From positions 140,209,845-140,273,844 of the forward strand of contig CM036617.1 in NCBI GenBank assembly GCA_020746105.1: a DNA stretch of 64,000 bases. Direction: 5' to 3'. The stretch comes from Trogon surrucura (taxonomy: Eukaryota; Chordata; Aves; Trogoniformes; Trogonidae). Each line of letters starts with the position of its first letter. Position 1 is the stretch's first letter. A program made the translations under genes and the position numbers. Under the pieces are notes generated by a model. The model was not told the DNA's origin. It did no database searches and worked only from the letters and a program-made list of their open reading frames with translations. Of this stretch, positions 22,371 to 35,376 are shown piece after piece.

Positions 22371-24996
22371 TCCTCACTTCCTTTTTCCTTCAGTTGCACC
22401 ACTTCATTTGCCACATGCCCTATCCAAAACATAAATCTGCATAGTAAAACCACTCTGTTTACCCAACCTTATGGTTGAACATGCAGACAGGCTGTCTGCT
22501 GCAGCACTTGAGGCAGCAACAGCACTGAGTGGGTTTTTTTCTGTCTTTCAGGAAGCGGGTGTTCAGAAAGGCAGATTAATGGATTATCAAAAACACGGGG
22601 TAATTTTCAAAACCTGGCTGAGTGAATATCACCTGATCAAATATCACCTCTTACAGGAGTTGGGGATACTGGAAATTAGGAACTCCAAGCCCTCTATCAT
22701 GTGCTTAGACCACTATGCAATGCTCTGTTTCTTTTATGGGGGACGTATAATGGTGTAGTTTCTCTAGGGACATGTGTGGTTTAGACAGATAAATGAAAAA
22801 TTAACCTCCCCTCTCTAATCCCCCCCCACCCCCAGTCTGACAAAGAATACTCCATGAGTACATACATGTGAAAAATCAAAGTAAACTTCTACAGTTTGAG
22901 AATCACAAGTAATACCACTTGACTAGATAAAGATAATTGATCGTCATAATAAGAGGATACCACATGTAATATTTTTCTTTTAATGAGAATTCAGAGAATG
23001 CATGAAAAAACTATTTAGAGTGACTGAACTGTACAAATATATTAGCAGGTTTTGAAAATATTGGATAAATTTAAGAAACAAGAGAATGATATGCTTTCAC
23101 TCTAACTTAATGGAAATGCAAATGATAAGATAATGCTTAAAGAGAAAGAAAGGTATACAGCAGCAGTGTTGGAAAAGAGTATTAAAAAGAGACAAAAGAG
23201 CTGCTAATGAAGGACTGTGTAGATCCTAGGATGAAAATAAGACACTACACAACCATTATTCCAGAGGCCAAAGAGAGAGTAACGAGCAATAAATAATGCA
23301 GATCATGCCAATGGCAGTAAATAAAATGGAACATAGAAGAGAGAATGAGAAAGAACGGACTGGGGCCACTTCAAAACAACAGGAGAGGAACACAATGGCT
23401 AAGGAGAAAGCAAGGACACATTACACAGTAACTGTGCTGTTGCCATCACACATAAAGGTGGAGATGATTATATAAGGCACAGATAAAATGGAAATTATCT
23501 GCAAAATTTAGACACTAGTCTGCAGTTGTGAGTGTCTGAACTAGTCTCTGAACTACTCCCATGAACAGTGAAAGGAGAAAGAAAGATGTTTTGTATGTTG
23601 ATTTTCTTGCTGTGGTAGTGGAAAGCACTTAGATACTTTGGCCATGAGAGCTATATAGGGAGCTGCACAGAGTGACGCAGATCTGTGTGTATACTTAGAA
23701 AGAATTCAAGGGCAGAAAAGAAAAGCGAGAAGAGAATGAGAGAAGCTTTAGTGAACTTTTTTACAACTCTGTTACATTTAAGGATCAGAATAAACAATAT
23801 CCTTCTGGCCTTATTTCCCATTGTGTGCGATCGAGTGCGAAACATCATAGCCACTTAATACAAACTATACCATTAGATCCTTTGCCTGGAACATTTACCA
23901 CAGCCGATAGCTTTTCTTCGGATAAAAGCCATTTTGCAAAGAAGCTGCACGCAAAACATGTCAGGGTGGTCAGTAAAAACTGATACTCTGGCTCTTCAGT
24001 TCTGTGGTGCACTCTTTTTTTTTTCATTTCCATTTGGGCTAGCCTTTTATTCTGCAACAGTGGAACACTCTTCAGAGAGGAAGGCAAGGATTAGGACACA
24101 ACCATGGAGTTCTGTGGCAGGTTTGTACAGTAGCCCCTAGAAGCTCCCAGTTCACGTACAGGTCAAGCCATAAGTAGGAAAGAAAAAGGAAGTCCTTGAT
24201 CCAGTTTCCATGCTCCAAAATCATCTCGGGTGTAACCCCTGCCCTGGGATAAGATTGGGTTGCAGTTGTGTAAACTGCAAAAGCGTGATGTAGAAAAAGA
24301 ATGGGGCAAATAAGGGACAAAATGATGCTTCGCTCATGCCAGTGGATTCCAGCTGAGCAGGAGGTGAGGACGTTAACAACACTCAATGTGGAAGAAGTAG
24401 CTCTCTGCACAGCTTCTCTATTGATACTGTGACTGCATTCAGCCTTGTATTGCTTTACTCCTGCATTTGCCCCTGCTTTTCCTTCCTTTTATTTCCCCTT
24501 AAGAAATAAAGCTCTAAAAGTAACTCTGGAAAAACAAAATAGAGCCTAATAATGATGGCCTTCTCCAGGAGGTGAGGGGAACAGGCCATGTTTTATAAAC
24601 ATTGTATGCCAATATAAATTCACGGTGCTTCCAAAAGAAGCCATCTCCTGGTCTCTTGATCCTTCTCCTGTGCCATCCCAACCTATGTGCCTACACCAGC
24701 ATTTAGATAGCTGTGCAATAAACCCAAAACATTAGTAGCTCTACTAATTAAAGCTAACCTGGCAAAGAAAAATATCTAGGTTTTAACACAGATCAGTTTA
24801 CCCACCTCAGTCCACATCCTAGCTGCAGAAACAGCTGGGCCAATGTGGCAGGAGGAGGCAGTGGGGAGGAAGAGTGAAGCAGGAGAGAAAACACCCTTCC
24901 AGAAGAGTGCTGGAGTGGTGTTTGGGCAGCTATGGGCTTGGCAACTTCACCATGAATTGTGAGGAAACTGGGAAATATGAAAGAAGGGATTAGAGA

Positions 24997-25014
24997 ATAA
25001 ATAAATAAATAAAA
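24997..25014 (+). repeat. AAAT microsatellite
   Basis: About four copies of aaat/aata in a row (aataaataaataaataaa). Simple repeat. Confidence 0.8.
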
Positions 25015-27622
25015 CAGAACACATGAAAGAGCCCATTAGGAATTGTCCTTGGCCAAAGGAACCAAGTAAAAAAGTCACCATGCCTTCACTGCTAGGGCAA
25101 GGAGTTGTAGTAGTATAACTTCCAATAGTAATAAACACTCACTTTCTACAGTTAGGTGTTCAGCAGCCTGTGTGGAAACAATCCCATTTCCAGCAGACTG
25201 CTGCATACAACATAACCAACGGCAACATGCAGACTCAGCAGCAAGGCTAAAGACTTCATGGACACAGTGAGTAAATTACCCTCTGAACCCTCAGAGGATT
25301 ATAGGTCTCTGTCAAGTCATTCAGATCTAAAATTTGACCTGTCTTAAAGCATTTAGAGTTTGCCAGGGAAAAAGCCATTTCAATGAAAAGAAATATTTTT
25401 ATTATAAAAATTATTGTATTGTTATATTTAATAATTCTAATAACAATTTGTACTTACAAACATCATCAAAAAATTATCCGCTGCAAGTTCACACCTAAGT
25501 TTAATATACACTAACATCCCTATGTAGACACATCCACCTACAAGATTACTACCCTGAGTCTTATGCTGACAAGAAAAATAAGAAATAAACCACAAGAAAA
25601 CGAGCCATCAAAAAACAACTCAACAAAAATTATTTTTAAAAAAATCAGTCAAATGCAAAAGGAGAGAGTAGACAAGAAACAAGACATTAAGAGAAAGGCA
25701 TTCGAAACTTCAGATTTTTTGACAGCATTCTTTCCAGGAACCAAAAGCAAGATTGCTGGAATGCAGTGCTGTGCTAGGTTAAAGGCAAATACATTTGAGA
25801 TTTTAACTAGAAGTTTCAGGAACAAGTACAGCATCAGAGATGTTTTCTTAACATGAAGGTAGACAAAGTGGCAAGAGACAAAGACCACTGAATTCAGCAG
25901 TAGCTAGATCTATAAATGGGAAAAGCAATCTGTAAATGGAAACTTTTACAAGCTGAAGAGAAAGTGAAGCTCCTAAGTATTTAAGTGGTGAGCATGACTG
26001 AATCTCCTGCCATTTATTATATCAGTATCATCTATTAACATCACTGCACTTAAAGGCTTATCAACATTTCCATTCTAAAACTCAACATGATAGAAGCTTA
26101 TTAGTTGATTGCTTATCTGGGGAGAATGTGAATGAATGAGAGATAGCACATATGTTGAAACAAGGCACATATGTTCTCAGCGCAGAGATTTGTGTTGTGG
26201 GTTTTTTTAAATGCACTCTAAGACATGTGAGCAACTTCCTAAGAGAGTTTGCTGGTTAATGTAGAGTTTGTGAGCATAATAGGACTTGCAGTGCCACCCA
26301 TGCATAAGCTGCAGAAAAACAGGGCAAGTTCAGATCACAATGATTGGAGTACAGGAGAAAATAAACCTAGGCTTTTGATCCTGATAAATATGGCTTCGCA
26401 GCAACCAGTGCAGTCTCCGTGCTGTTCCAAGAGCAACTCTAGGTTCGAGGGAGAAAAAAATAAACAACCCAGCTGTTTTGGACTGGCACATGTATGTGTC
26501 CAGACTAGCCTCTCTGCTGGCACAACGGGGAGATGAGGTGCCCACTCTCAGAGCGACACAGCTGTGGGGCCAAGTAGGTGAAAACAAGGCCTCAGATTTC
26601 ATACTTACTCATCTTCCAAGATTTATGTCTCTGCAGTTGCTTCTTCAGTAACTGCAGATGTAAAACGCAGCTCAGAGCACAGATGGATTTCAGTATCAAC
26701 TTCTGCAGAATTAGTCTTGGTTCAAAATGGTGTAAGAGTAGAGAGAAAACAAATTTTGTGTATTTAAAGGACTCTGCTACTTTCTCTTGTGTCCCTATTT
26801 TCATGTAGGATAATTCCAAGTGTTGCAGAGTAGTGCAATGAGGCACTCTCCACTGTCGATTGTGAGAACTAGCTCAAACATCGAGCAAAGCGTGAGGCTC
26901 CTCAGTCGCTATGTGGGGATTCTAACAGACCCCACTGTGAGCTGATAGACTCACAGTCCCTGTGACCATCCTACTAGGGCTTTTATGTGGCAAGAGACAA
27001 GCACCTCAGAGAAAAAAATCGCACCACCTGATAGATGAACTCTCCTCTGAGGGGGTCTGTCTCCATTGACACTGGGCATGTGGGCTTCTAATTTAATCAT
27101 CCCTATTAGGTGATGAAGGTTGGAGAATTCAAGCCCAGAAAACTAAACAGTGCAATGTTTGGTCATGAAAATGCACTGTTGTTTATCTTGAGAGATGTGT
27201 TTGTTTCAAATTGGGATATCTCAGTGGGGAGTGAACTGGAGGAATTCTGTTCCCAAACCACAAATCCGACTCACCTTGCCTTAGTCCAGGTCTTTATGCC
27301 TTAGACCTTGAACATCTCCTGACGTTCAGAGAAAACTCCTGAATAGCTGAGGTTGTCATTTAGTTTGGCTTCAAACAAGTTAAGAATTAGTCTACATGAC
27401 AAAAGCAGGAGAATTTGTGTATTGATCTCAGGGACAGGTAATTTAGATACAGACATCTCCTATCCAAGTGATGTCAGGACCCAGACTGACGCTGTCATGA
27501 TGGTGCATAACTTGACATTTGACAAAATATCCTGCCGTTCCTGAATTGGATCTACTGTCACTATGCACCTGCAGCAATAATCTCACTCACACATGGATGG
27601 GCTGCTGACAAGCCAGCATTCC

Positions 27623-27636
27623 CCAGGAGGGGGCAA
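27623..27636 (+). promoter_or_regulatory. CTCF-like binding motif
   Basis: CCAGGAGGGGGCAA fits the CTCF core CCASYAGRKGGCRS at 12 of 14 positions by eye, including AG, GGGGGC and the leading CCA. CTCF sites shape chromatin loops. One motif match in 64 kb is not rare, so occupancy is uncertain. Confidence 0.3.
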
Positions 27637-30111
27637 CACTGCCTGTGAAGCTTGGTAGTCTCACCTTCCCCTGTTTGAGAGTGCCAGTTAGGTTTTCCTG
27701 TTTTTAAAATAAAAGCAAAATGTAAAACAGGTCCTAAGATGTGTTTCCCTTGGTACACACCCAACATGCATGTGTCTTTCTAGCACAGCCTTGTATAGAA
27801 GTCCTCCTCCCTCGGAAAGTTCTGGTTTTGCTTGAGAGGCTGCAATGTAATACGAGAAGGGCTTTGGTTAGGAGATAGGCTGATCCTGTGAAGCCGGCTC
27901 ATGCTGAGCAATGAAGCTTTGGTGTGACCTTATCAACAAGGATTTTTACAACTGTGCAGGAGACAGAGCAAAATGATCCGGACAAACTCAGCGTCCTGGC
28001 AAAGAGCACAAGAACAAGGAGAAGTTGGCTCATGGCAACCAAAATCCACCCTCACATCATCGTGACTAAACTATAATTAGATGCCTCCATTTTTTTAATC
28101 ACTCGTGATTAAGGGCTGACAATATGAGAGTAAATTTCTTATGATTTTACACAGAAATATTGTTAAAGTGACTTTCAAACCCTTTTCATCCTGAAGTAAA
28201 AAAGAATAAATTCTTAAAATGCTCAGTTTCTTTCAAGTGACCAATAACTAATACAACAGGTGCTGTATGGTTTTGGGCCTTCTACAGTAAGAAAAGGCAA
28301 ATGAGTTTTAGGACAACTACTTTGCATTGCATTATATTAAAATATCAAGAGGCATGTGTTTGCTTGACTACAAGCAACCACAGAAAATACATTATTTATG
28401 TAAAGACAAGCCCTTCGAGTGCAATAACAAACTTTCCACAGCCATCTGCAGGAAGCGGAATGCATTTAATTATTGTGCCTGCCACCACACCTGACTTCCA
28501 ACACGGAAAACAAGTAGTGACAAAAGCATTTTTATCTTCTTTGGCCTCTTGCTATGTTCATAGCATGTGGGCAAGAATGAATGTAGGCTGCACACCTTCA
28601 ATAGCACCTTGAGGAACTGTTGTTCCTGAAAAGTAGTCACATTTATTTTAGAGACTGGCCCAAGCACTCCAAAAACTGGTTCCATTTTTCTTGGGACAAG
28701 CTCCAATGGAAGAGCATTTGCAATGACTGCTAGAGGAAACTTGTCAGCTCTGTGGGGCATTTTGTATTTGCTAATCATCCATCAGTGCCTCAAGCCACAG
28801 CGTGTGAGTCAGGTTCCAGCCCAAAACTGTTTAACTATGTGTGCACTGTAATACATGTCTACAAGAAAATCTGTTGAAGGGACAAAATTCATTGGTGCTG
28901 GTACACACTAGCACACTCCTTTGGTCCACCACTGATTTCCATCTCACAAGCTATCACATCTTGCCGGCTATCACAGAGTGGTCTGGTCATGACTATATGT
29001 ACAGTTAAATGTTATAAGGCAACTTTAAGATTATTTAAATAACTGATCACATAGCACCAACCGGAAAACCTAACTCAGGAATTCTTGCATAAAGCCTACA
29101 ATTTCTTTCCAAAAGCCATTCTGAAACTGAAGCTAAACCTCAATTTAAGGATTTCAAGTAGTAGCATCTACTGCTTTACTAGGCTAATGACTTTCATTCT
29201 TAAAAATTCTCATCTTATTTCCAGCTTTGGCTTCTAGCCTCTTACACATTTTTCCTAGTTACAGAGAACAGCTGCTTGCTAATCCAGACATTCCTTTCCC
29301 AGAAGATGATTCTGTTTTTCTCCATGAGGACACCCACACCCACAGAGGGCACTGCAGTCAGAGTAGAAGATAAAGGAGAACTTTGAACTACTTCAACTTA
29401 TATCTGGGGCCAAATCAGTTTGTTGTATTTTATGGGAAATGCAATGCTTGCTCTACTGATCCTGGAACACAGGTCAGTACTAAGACAAAAATGAATAGAC
29501 CAGAGGACCCACCAGCAGGTTATACATTTTCCCGTCAGAATTTTGCACATCTGAAGCCAAATTTTCTTGATTGAGATTTGATGAGGAGACCTTCCCAGGA
29601 GACAGTTGCCTCACATGAAATTAATGCATTATATTAACTAATGATGTGTAAATAAAATTCACTTCAGTTACATGAAATCTATATACAATAAATAATTATT
29701 CATAACAAAGAGCTGAGGCAGAGGAAAACTCGCCTGTAGCACTGTATTAAACTTTCAGTAGGATGCATTGCTCTTTGGTAAAATAGCTTTGCAAACTCAG
29801 TTTTATCACTGGTTTTGCTCTTAAACCTACGAATGTAATACTAACTAGGAACAAACGAAAAGAACGTAAGCACATCAACCAGGTACCTATAACATGCAAA
29901 ATCCACAGACTTTGAAGATTTAGCAGTACACTTACAGACCTATGCTGGAACTAAATGAATTCCCATCTAAGCAAAGACTCAGTAGTAATTGTAGTACAGC
30001 TGAAGGGAAGAAAACCCAACACGTTGTCATTCTTAGATTATCACGCTCCAAAGGCTGATCCAGTTCACCTAGTCTGAAATCTCATATAATACCACCATAA
30101 CATCCAACTAT

Positions 30112-30170
30112 AGAATCACAGAATGTTCGGGGTTGGAAGGGACCTCTAGAGATCATCTGGTCCAACCCAA
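30112..30170 (-). mobile_element. CR1 3'-end stub
   Basis: The plus strand reads tagaatcacagaatgttcgg, then ggttggaagggacctctaga and gatcatctggtccaaccc, the reverse complement of a standard avian CR1 3' end. Only about 58 bp is present, a severely 5'-truncated insertion in minus orientation. The sequence is close to the common form, so it is relatively young. Confidence 0.9.
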
Positions 30171-30307
30171 CCATTTAGAGACTAATAACTTATTTGCAGG
30201 TAAAGCTTGATCTTCCAGAGAAGGCATCCTGCCTTGATATGAGGCTCTTATGAAATAACAAATCCTCTATTTCCTTTGGTGATCCCTTCTAAACAGTTAA
30301 ATCTCTG

Positions 30308-30326
30308 CCCCCCCCCCCCCCCCCCC
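30308..30326 (+). repeat. 19-base C homopolymer
   Basis: An unbroken run of 19 C sits about 140 bp after the CR1 stub, between atctctg and accgcaag. It is the second very long C run in the window. Confidence 0.9.
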
Positions 30327-33300
30327 ACCGCAAGCCTTCAGCCTAGTTTTGGTCTTGAATTGCTCAGGAGTTTCACCTGTAGCCATTGCTAGGTTTGCTA
30401 GGGCTACTGGGCCTCTAGTATGGCCAGAATTTCTAATGGTTGTCTTGTTGCTCTAGGATTTCTGTATTTTAATCAGACTTATGTAGCCAAAGCAGGCTAA
30501 GTGTGCAGGAGCATGTGGTATTCATGTGCAATGCAGCATGCAATCCAGCCTTTTGCTTAGCTCTCAGCCATTTGCATTCTGGCAATATCTCTCTTTTAAG
30601 TCCCCAAATATCCCCAGCCCAATAAAGAACAAATGCCAGTTTCCGTGAAGCTACAGCAGAGAGAAAATGGTAGCTAAAAAAAATGCAAAAGGCCAGCTTC
30701 AAAGTTGTTGAATTTGGTGCTTGGGCTTTGAAAACCCTGTCATTTGGGAGGAAGGGTGGGAGGCTGCTCTTTCCCCCTCCTTTTCATTAAATGGCTCTTC
30801 AGAACTTAGGAGAGCTACTGCTCTCATTATGCATTCCTCCTTCTGGAAATAAATACTTGTGTGGGTTGTCACATTAGTCAGTAGATAGATGTCAAAAACA
30901 AATTACAGCCTGGCATGGAGCCAAACATTGTGTGTGTGTGTGTGTTACAACAGGGTATCTGCTATTAAGAAGGTGGTTGGTTCTGCGTGTCAGAGGGTGG
31001 AGCCTTTTCCAGGAGCAGAAGTCTTATAATAAGGGACTTTCTAAAGAAGGAAGAGAGAATCACGATCTTGCTTCATTCCTTTCCCCACAAGGAGATATTA
31101 CACAAACTCCCCATATGGTTCATCGCTACACAGAGAAATCCTACTCTTTCAATGCTTCTTCCAGCTCTGTGAAGTCAAAAACAAGCTAAGCAGTCCCACA
31201 GCTCACTTCAGCCTTTAAATAAGCTGGGGCTCTCTGGAGGAATGAGAACCAAAAACTTATTTGTCCTTTCAAGGTCGAGAGAATCTCACTTTCTCTTCCA
31301 GCCTCCACAACCCACCCCCATTTTACAGGTTTCAATCAGTTCTGGTGCTAGTTACGATGCCTCAATCAAATTATTTTTTTTAAAAAATAGATTTTAAAAA
31401 CACACCCAGCATCCAGCCCTCACTCTGAACCACTAGGTTTTTTTCAGTCTGAGAGATCAGCATCCTGGATTATTATCAAACTGGTCCTCCGTGAATAAGA
31501 TGAGCCATACTGCACGTTCCTGCCCCCACATTTTGCAAGTATGCAGATATGAGCCTGGGAAGATATTCAGCACATAGTCAAAATCCTGCACTAAGCTTGA
31601 TAAACAGAGTATTGCTTGTGAGAACCTAAAGGCAGAGGAAATTAAGTTCTGTAATTAGATTACCTGATGAGACTATTTCAATGAATAAATGGAGTTATTT
31701 CAGTTATTCCTGAAACAGTTTGAGGATCAGCTGTTGTCGTGACATGTCTTCCTCCTGCTGTGCTACCATAACTGGAACCACAGTGGAAACTATAGTGCAG
31801 GGTCTACAAGTGCATCATTCTCCACCAGGAGCAATGAGGGAGAAGCTCATAGCCTTCCTTCCAGCTTAGCAGATACCATGTCTTTAATCTTAAAACACAC
31901 TGCAGTGTAAAGGCTACACCTGATTTTTAGTAGGACATCACTAGTAACATCACTGCTCAAATATTTCTGAACTAGGTCATGAGTAGTGAATGTAAATGAA
32001 CAAAATGAAAAAAACCACCAAAACCCAACACTCTTTCCCCTGAAATTTCAAACAAGTCATTTAAATTCAAATTCAAATTCAGTGACAAAACTCACTTATT
32101 CAAACACTGTAACTCCAACTAATCACAGAAACTATTAAGAATATAAGACTTTTAAAAAGCAATAAATTATAAAGTATCTTCCTCCTCTAATAATTCATTC
32201 TATAGAAGAGGTATCATCAAATTTTCAGGAATGATCACTAGAAATGTAGTATTTATACAAACTCAAGTGAGGAATTTATACAGTCACATGATTCCAAAAG
32301 CTAAAGCTTTGAAAATAAAGTATTCTGTGACAGACAACATCCCTGCTACAGCTAGTGGTGCTTCATTTGTATGCTCAAACTGGACAATGAAACTAGATTT
32401 TCCAGCAGCATTTTACCTTATGCTGCTGTTCAAAACTTGTATTTCGGTCCTTATTCATTCTTGATGAGTCATGAGCTTTGCAAGCTTTCAGATTTTACCC
32501 TTCTAACATTTGCATATCAAAATGGACCTGGACTTCAATTACCATAAGCAGTGACAGGGCACAAATGTTTCTCTGAGTCATCAGTAACCACATGCACATT
32601 TGAAGAATTATGCACAAAGGTGAGCAAGAGGTATGGTTTATAAATGTGAATATTCAGGTGAATTAAGTAAACTGAAGCAAATTTTGCACCCCTTAAGGAT
32701 CAATATTCATGTACTAGTCATGGTTTTAAAAACTATGCCTGGCAATATTTGTCAGCTTATGACATCTCAGCAAGGACACTGTGTCCTGGATACAGGGCAT
32801 CTTGAATTCCAGAGTCCTGAGTTCTTTTGTGACTCCGGGCCCAAGTCTTCTTATAATGCTCAATACATAGGATTAACTGTTAGTGCTATTATGAAATACT
32901 AATATTATGTGATTAAAAAAAAAAACAACAAAGCTCAGTTTGAATCACTTATTTGCTGTAAGACACCCACGCAGCATTGCAATGTTTATCTTACCAGCAA
33001 CACAGAGTAACACAGGTATGTTTAATTGTTTTTGTTTGAACAAAACTGCAACAATAAAAGAAAATATGGGCAATAATGACCTTTTGCTTACAGAGATACA
33101 ATATTGCCAGATTTTATGCTTTACCAGATTTTGCTAACTGGAGCAAAGCTCAGAAAGAATACAAACCAGTTTTTAAAACTCCTGTCTATAAAAACAACCA
33201 AATTGTCCTAGCTGACATCCATGATAGGGAACTTGGAACCACCAAGTAAGGAAGCATTGGGTTTGTTACTGCTCTTTTAGCTTTTGAGTATCAGAAGAAC

Positions 33301-34934
33301 TAACTCCTACAGCCCATTGCTAGCACACGCATATACAAATGCACATTTGGTAAGTGCCCTTGACTGCATCCATGTAGGTCTTTCTTAAGGACTGGTCTCT
33401 AGTAAAATATTTTAAGTCACTGGGCTGTCTCACAACATACTTTTCACATAACTGCAAATCACATAAGAAATAGAAGCACTGTCTTTCAGAGAGCTGCAAG
33501 TCACTGTATAGTCTCCTGCTTTTTTGGTGGTTTTCTTGTTTTAAAGGAGTAGTTAATTATGACTGCTTACAGTGCACTTGTAATGGTCTTCGAGCTCTCC
33601 TTTTGCTCCTCACCGTATCCATTCCAAAGGCTCTAGACTAAATTCATCAATATGCTTAAATTATGTGACTTTCAGTACTCAGTGTTGTCCTTTCAGAGGA
33701 CTAGACCTGTGAGAGTCTTTTTCTGGGTGTCGTTACCTTCGGACACAGTATCATATTTGAAAAGGTATCTGGATGCTGGAATTAGGGTGGAGGAGTAAAT
33801 GCCTTACTATATCTGGTTTAATAATACTTTGGGTTCTACATTTTCCCTCTCATCTTTGCATACATCAAAAATAACATCAGCTCCTGAACTATAAAATCAG
33901 GGAAAGTGCCTGCACCTCTTCTGTTGGGAGCTCTCCAAGCACTGCTGTAAAGGGAAGAGCTTCAACACTGAATAGTCAGTATCGGTGCTTAAGACCCAGG
34001 CTTTGTCAGAAAGTGCTGAAACAGTTCATAAATAGCACATGATGCTTTTAGTTTGGGTGACAGGTTCTCAACACTTTTTAGAAAAAGCTGGATAAGTATA
34101 CATAAAATAAACTGAAGCAGACTGGATATTTTAGATAGTCCAGTCTCTGCTGTGGATTGGATCTGTGGACCTCAGAAAATGAGATTATTTGTATGGTTCG
34201 CAATTGTGGTCCTAATTCTGAAAACTTGGCAAGGAAGGCCAGACATCAGGAGAAGCATCTCACATGACTAAATATGTCAAATGAGGACACAGAGTGGAAT
34301 TGGAAAATAATAAGCTCAGTGAGACCAACCTAGAGGTGTGTCTCTATCTTTGAGGGCTTATCCATTTAATAGGAGATTTGGCTATATGGTTATCTTTCAA
34401 AGCACAGACCCATGGGTTTGCTCGAGGGAGCTATATTTCAACAGATATTCCAAAGAATCCTGATATGACCGTGTTTCATGCCTGTGCACATCTGAAGTGC
34501 TTTTTTCATTTGACTGCCTTCTTCTTTCACTGGGGCCATCTTGGCAGGTATTAACAACTTGGGCACAAAGAGGGCTTTTTTAATCTTTCTTCTTCTTTTA
34601 ACAAATGGCAATTTCAATTCTAAAATTCTCCGTATTTCCTAACTTGTGGTTTTTTTCTTGCTGAATTAGAAAAACAATTAAAGGGAAAGTTCTGCTGTAA
34701 TCGATTACATTCTCAATATTATAGCCAAAAAGAAATCAAGGAAATTATAGAGAAGCAAGTCCTAATATTCTGCACCCTCTGTGCTGTTCTGATCCTTCTA
34801 TTGCAAAAAGTTACTGTTAGAACTGGAAAAAACTTCAGAGGTCAGTAAGGTGCTGAAATAGCTTCATATGACCAAAGGTAAGGAATACCTTTTATACAAG
34901 AAATTACTAGAATTATGATTCTTCAGTATTGTAT
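30327..34934. other. Non-coding stretch, nothing recognised
   Basis: AT-rich, with a TG run at 30931-30945 and an AAATTC hexamer run near 32061-32080. No exon, RNA gene or known transposon is recognised. Open frames are under about 90 codons. Confidence 0.5.
30931..30945 (+). repeat. TG microsatellite
   Basis: Seven to eight TG units in a row. Simple repeat. Confidence 0.8.
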
Positions 34935-35376
34935 AGAGCTAAGAGAGGAGAATATGATAGAGGTTTGCTAGATCCTGAATGGCTCGGAGAAAGCAGGTGA
35001 AGATTCCGTGTTTATGTCTTGTACCCTAAGAACAATGGGCCAGCAAATGCAACCTGTGGAAGCCAGATTCAAAACGGAAGAGCCTTTTGAAAGTACGCTA
35101 TGGGTGCTGAAAGTTCATGTGGGGTCAGCGGAAAACTAGATATGTTCATGGTAAAGGATGCCACTGAGTGTGTCTAAATACATGGAGACTACATTTGGCT
35201 TGGGAAACCTGAGATGAAATAGTTGATGTCTGGGCAGTCTTTGATAAAGTATTACATATATTTGTTTCGCTCTTCTATTTCTCCCTAACACATTGACTTC
35301 CGCCCACTAGTGCAGACAGGATGCTGACCTGGGTGGACATCCAGTCTGACTCAGTGCAACCATTACTATGTTCTTT
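34935..35376 (+). mobile_element. Very old CR1 3' region
   Basis: The text agggagaatatgatagaggt-like start, then ctagatcctgaatggct, ccctaagaacaatgggcc, acctgtggaagccagattc, aaactagatatgttcatggt and the end ctgactcagtgcaaccatta ctatgttc follow, in order, the 3' part of the CR1 type common in crocodiles and turtles (..gataagttcatgga.., ..tctgacccagtatggc..ttatgttc). It is heavily diverged, with no readable protein, and so much older than the CR1 at 19.8 kb. Recognition rests on word order; divergence was not measured. Confidence 0.6.

Larger units (their letters stand above)
21587..30110. other. Long non-coding stretch
   Basis: No exon is recognised. It contains one possible MIR fragment (22255-22370), a C-rich run at 22820-22836, an AAAT microsatellite near 24997-25014 and a CTCF-like motif at 27623. 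The longest open frames are about 110 codons, without domains. It is probably intron. Confidence 0.5.

Noticed and set aside
26592-26660. Possible minus-strand exon coding LLKKQLQRHKSWK between a tctgcag acceptor and a perfect gtaagtat donor, recalling the LKKQLH motif of PHF21 proteins.
   Set aside because: It would be only about 43 nt, the similarity is five or six residues, and the following sequence does not match the family. A perfect donor is expected about twice by chance in this window.
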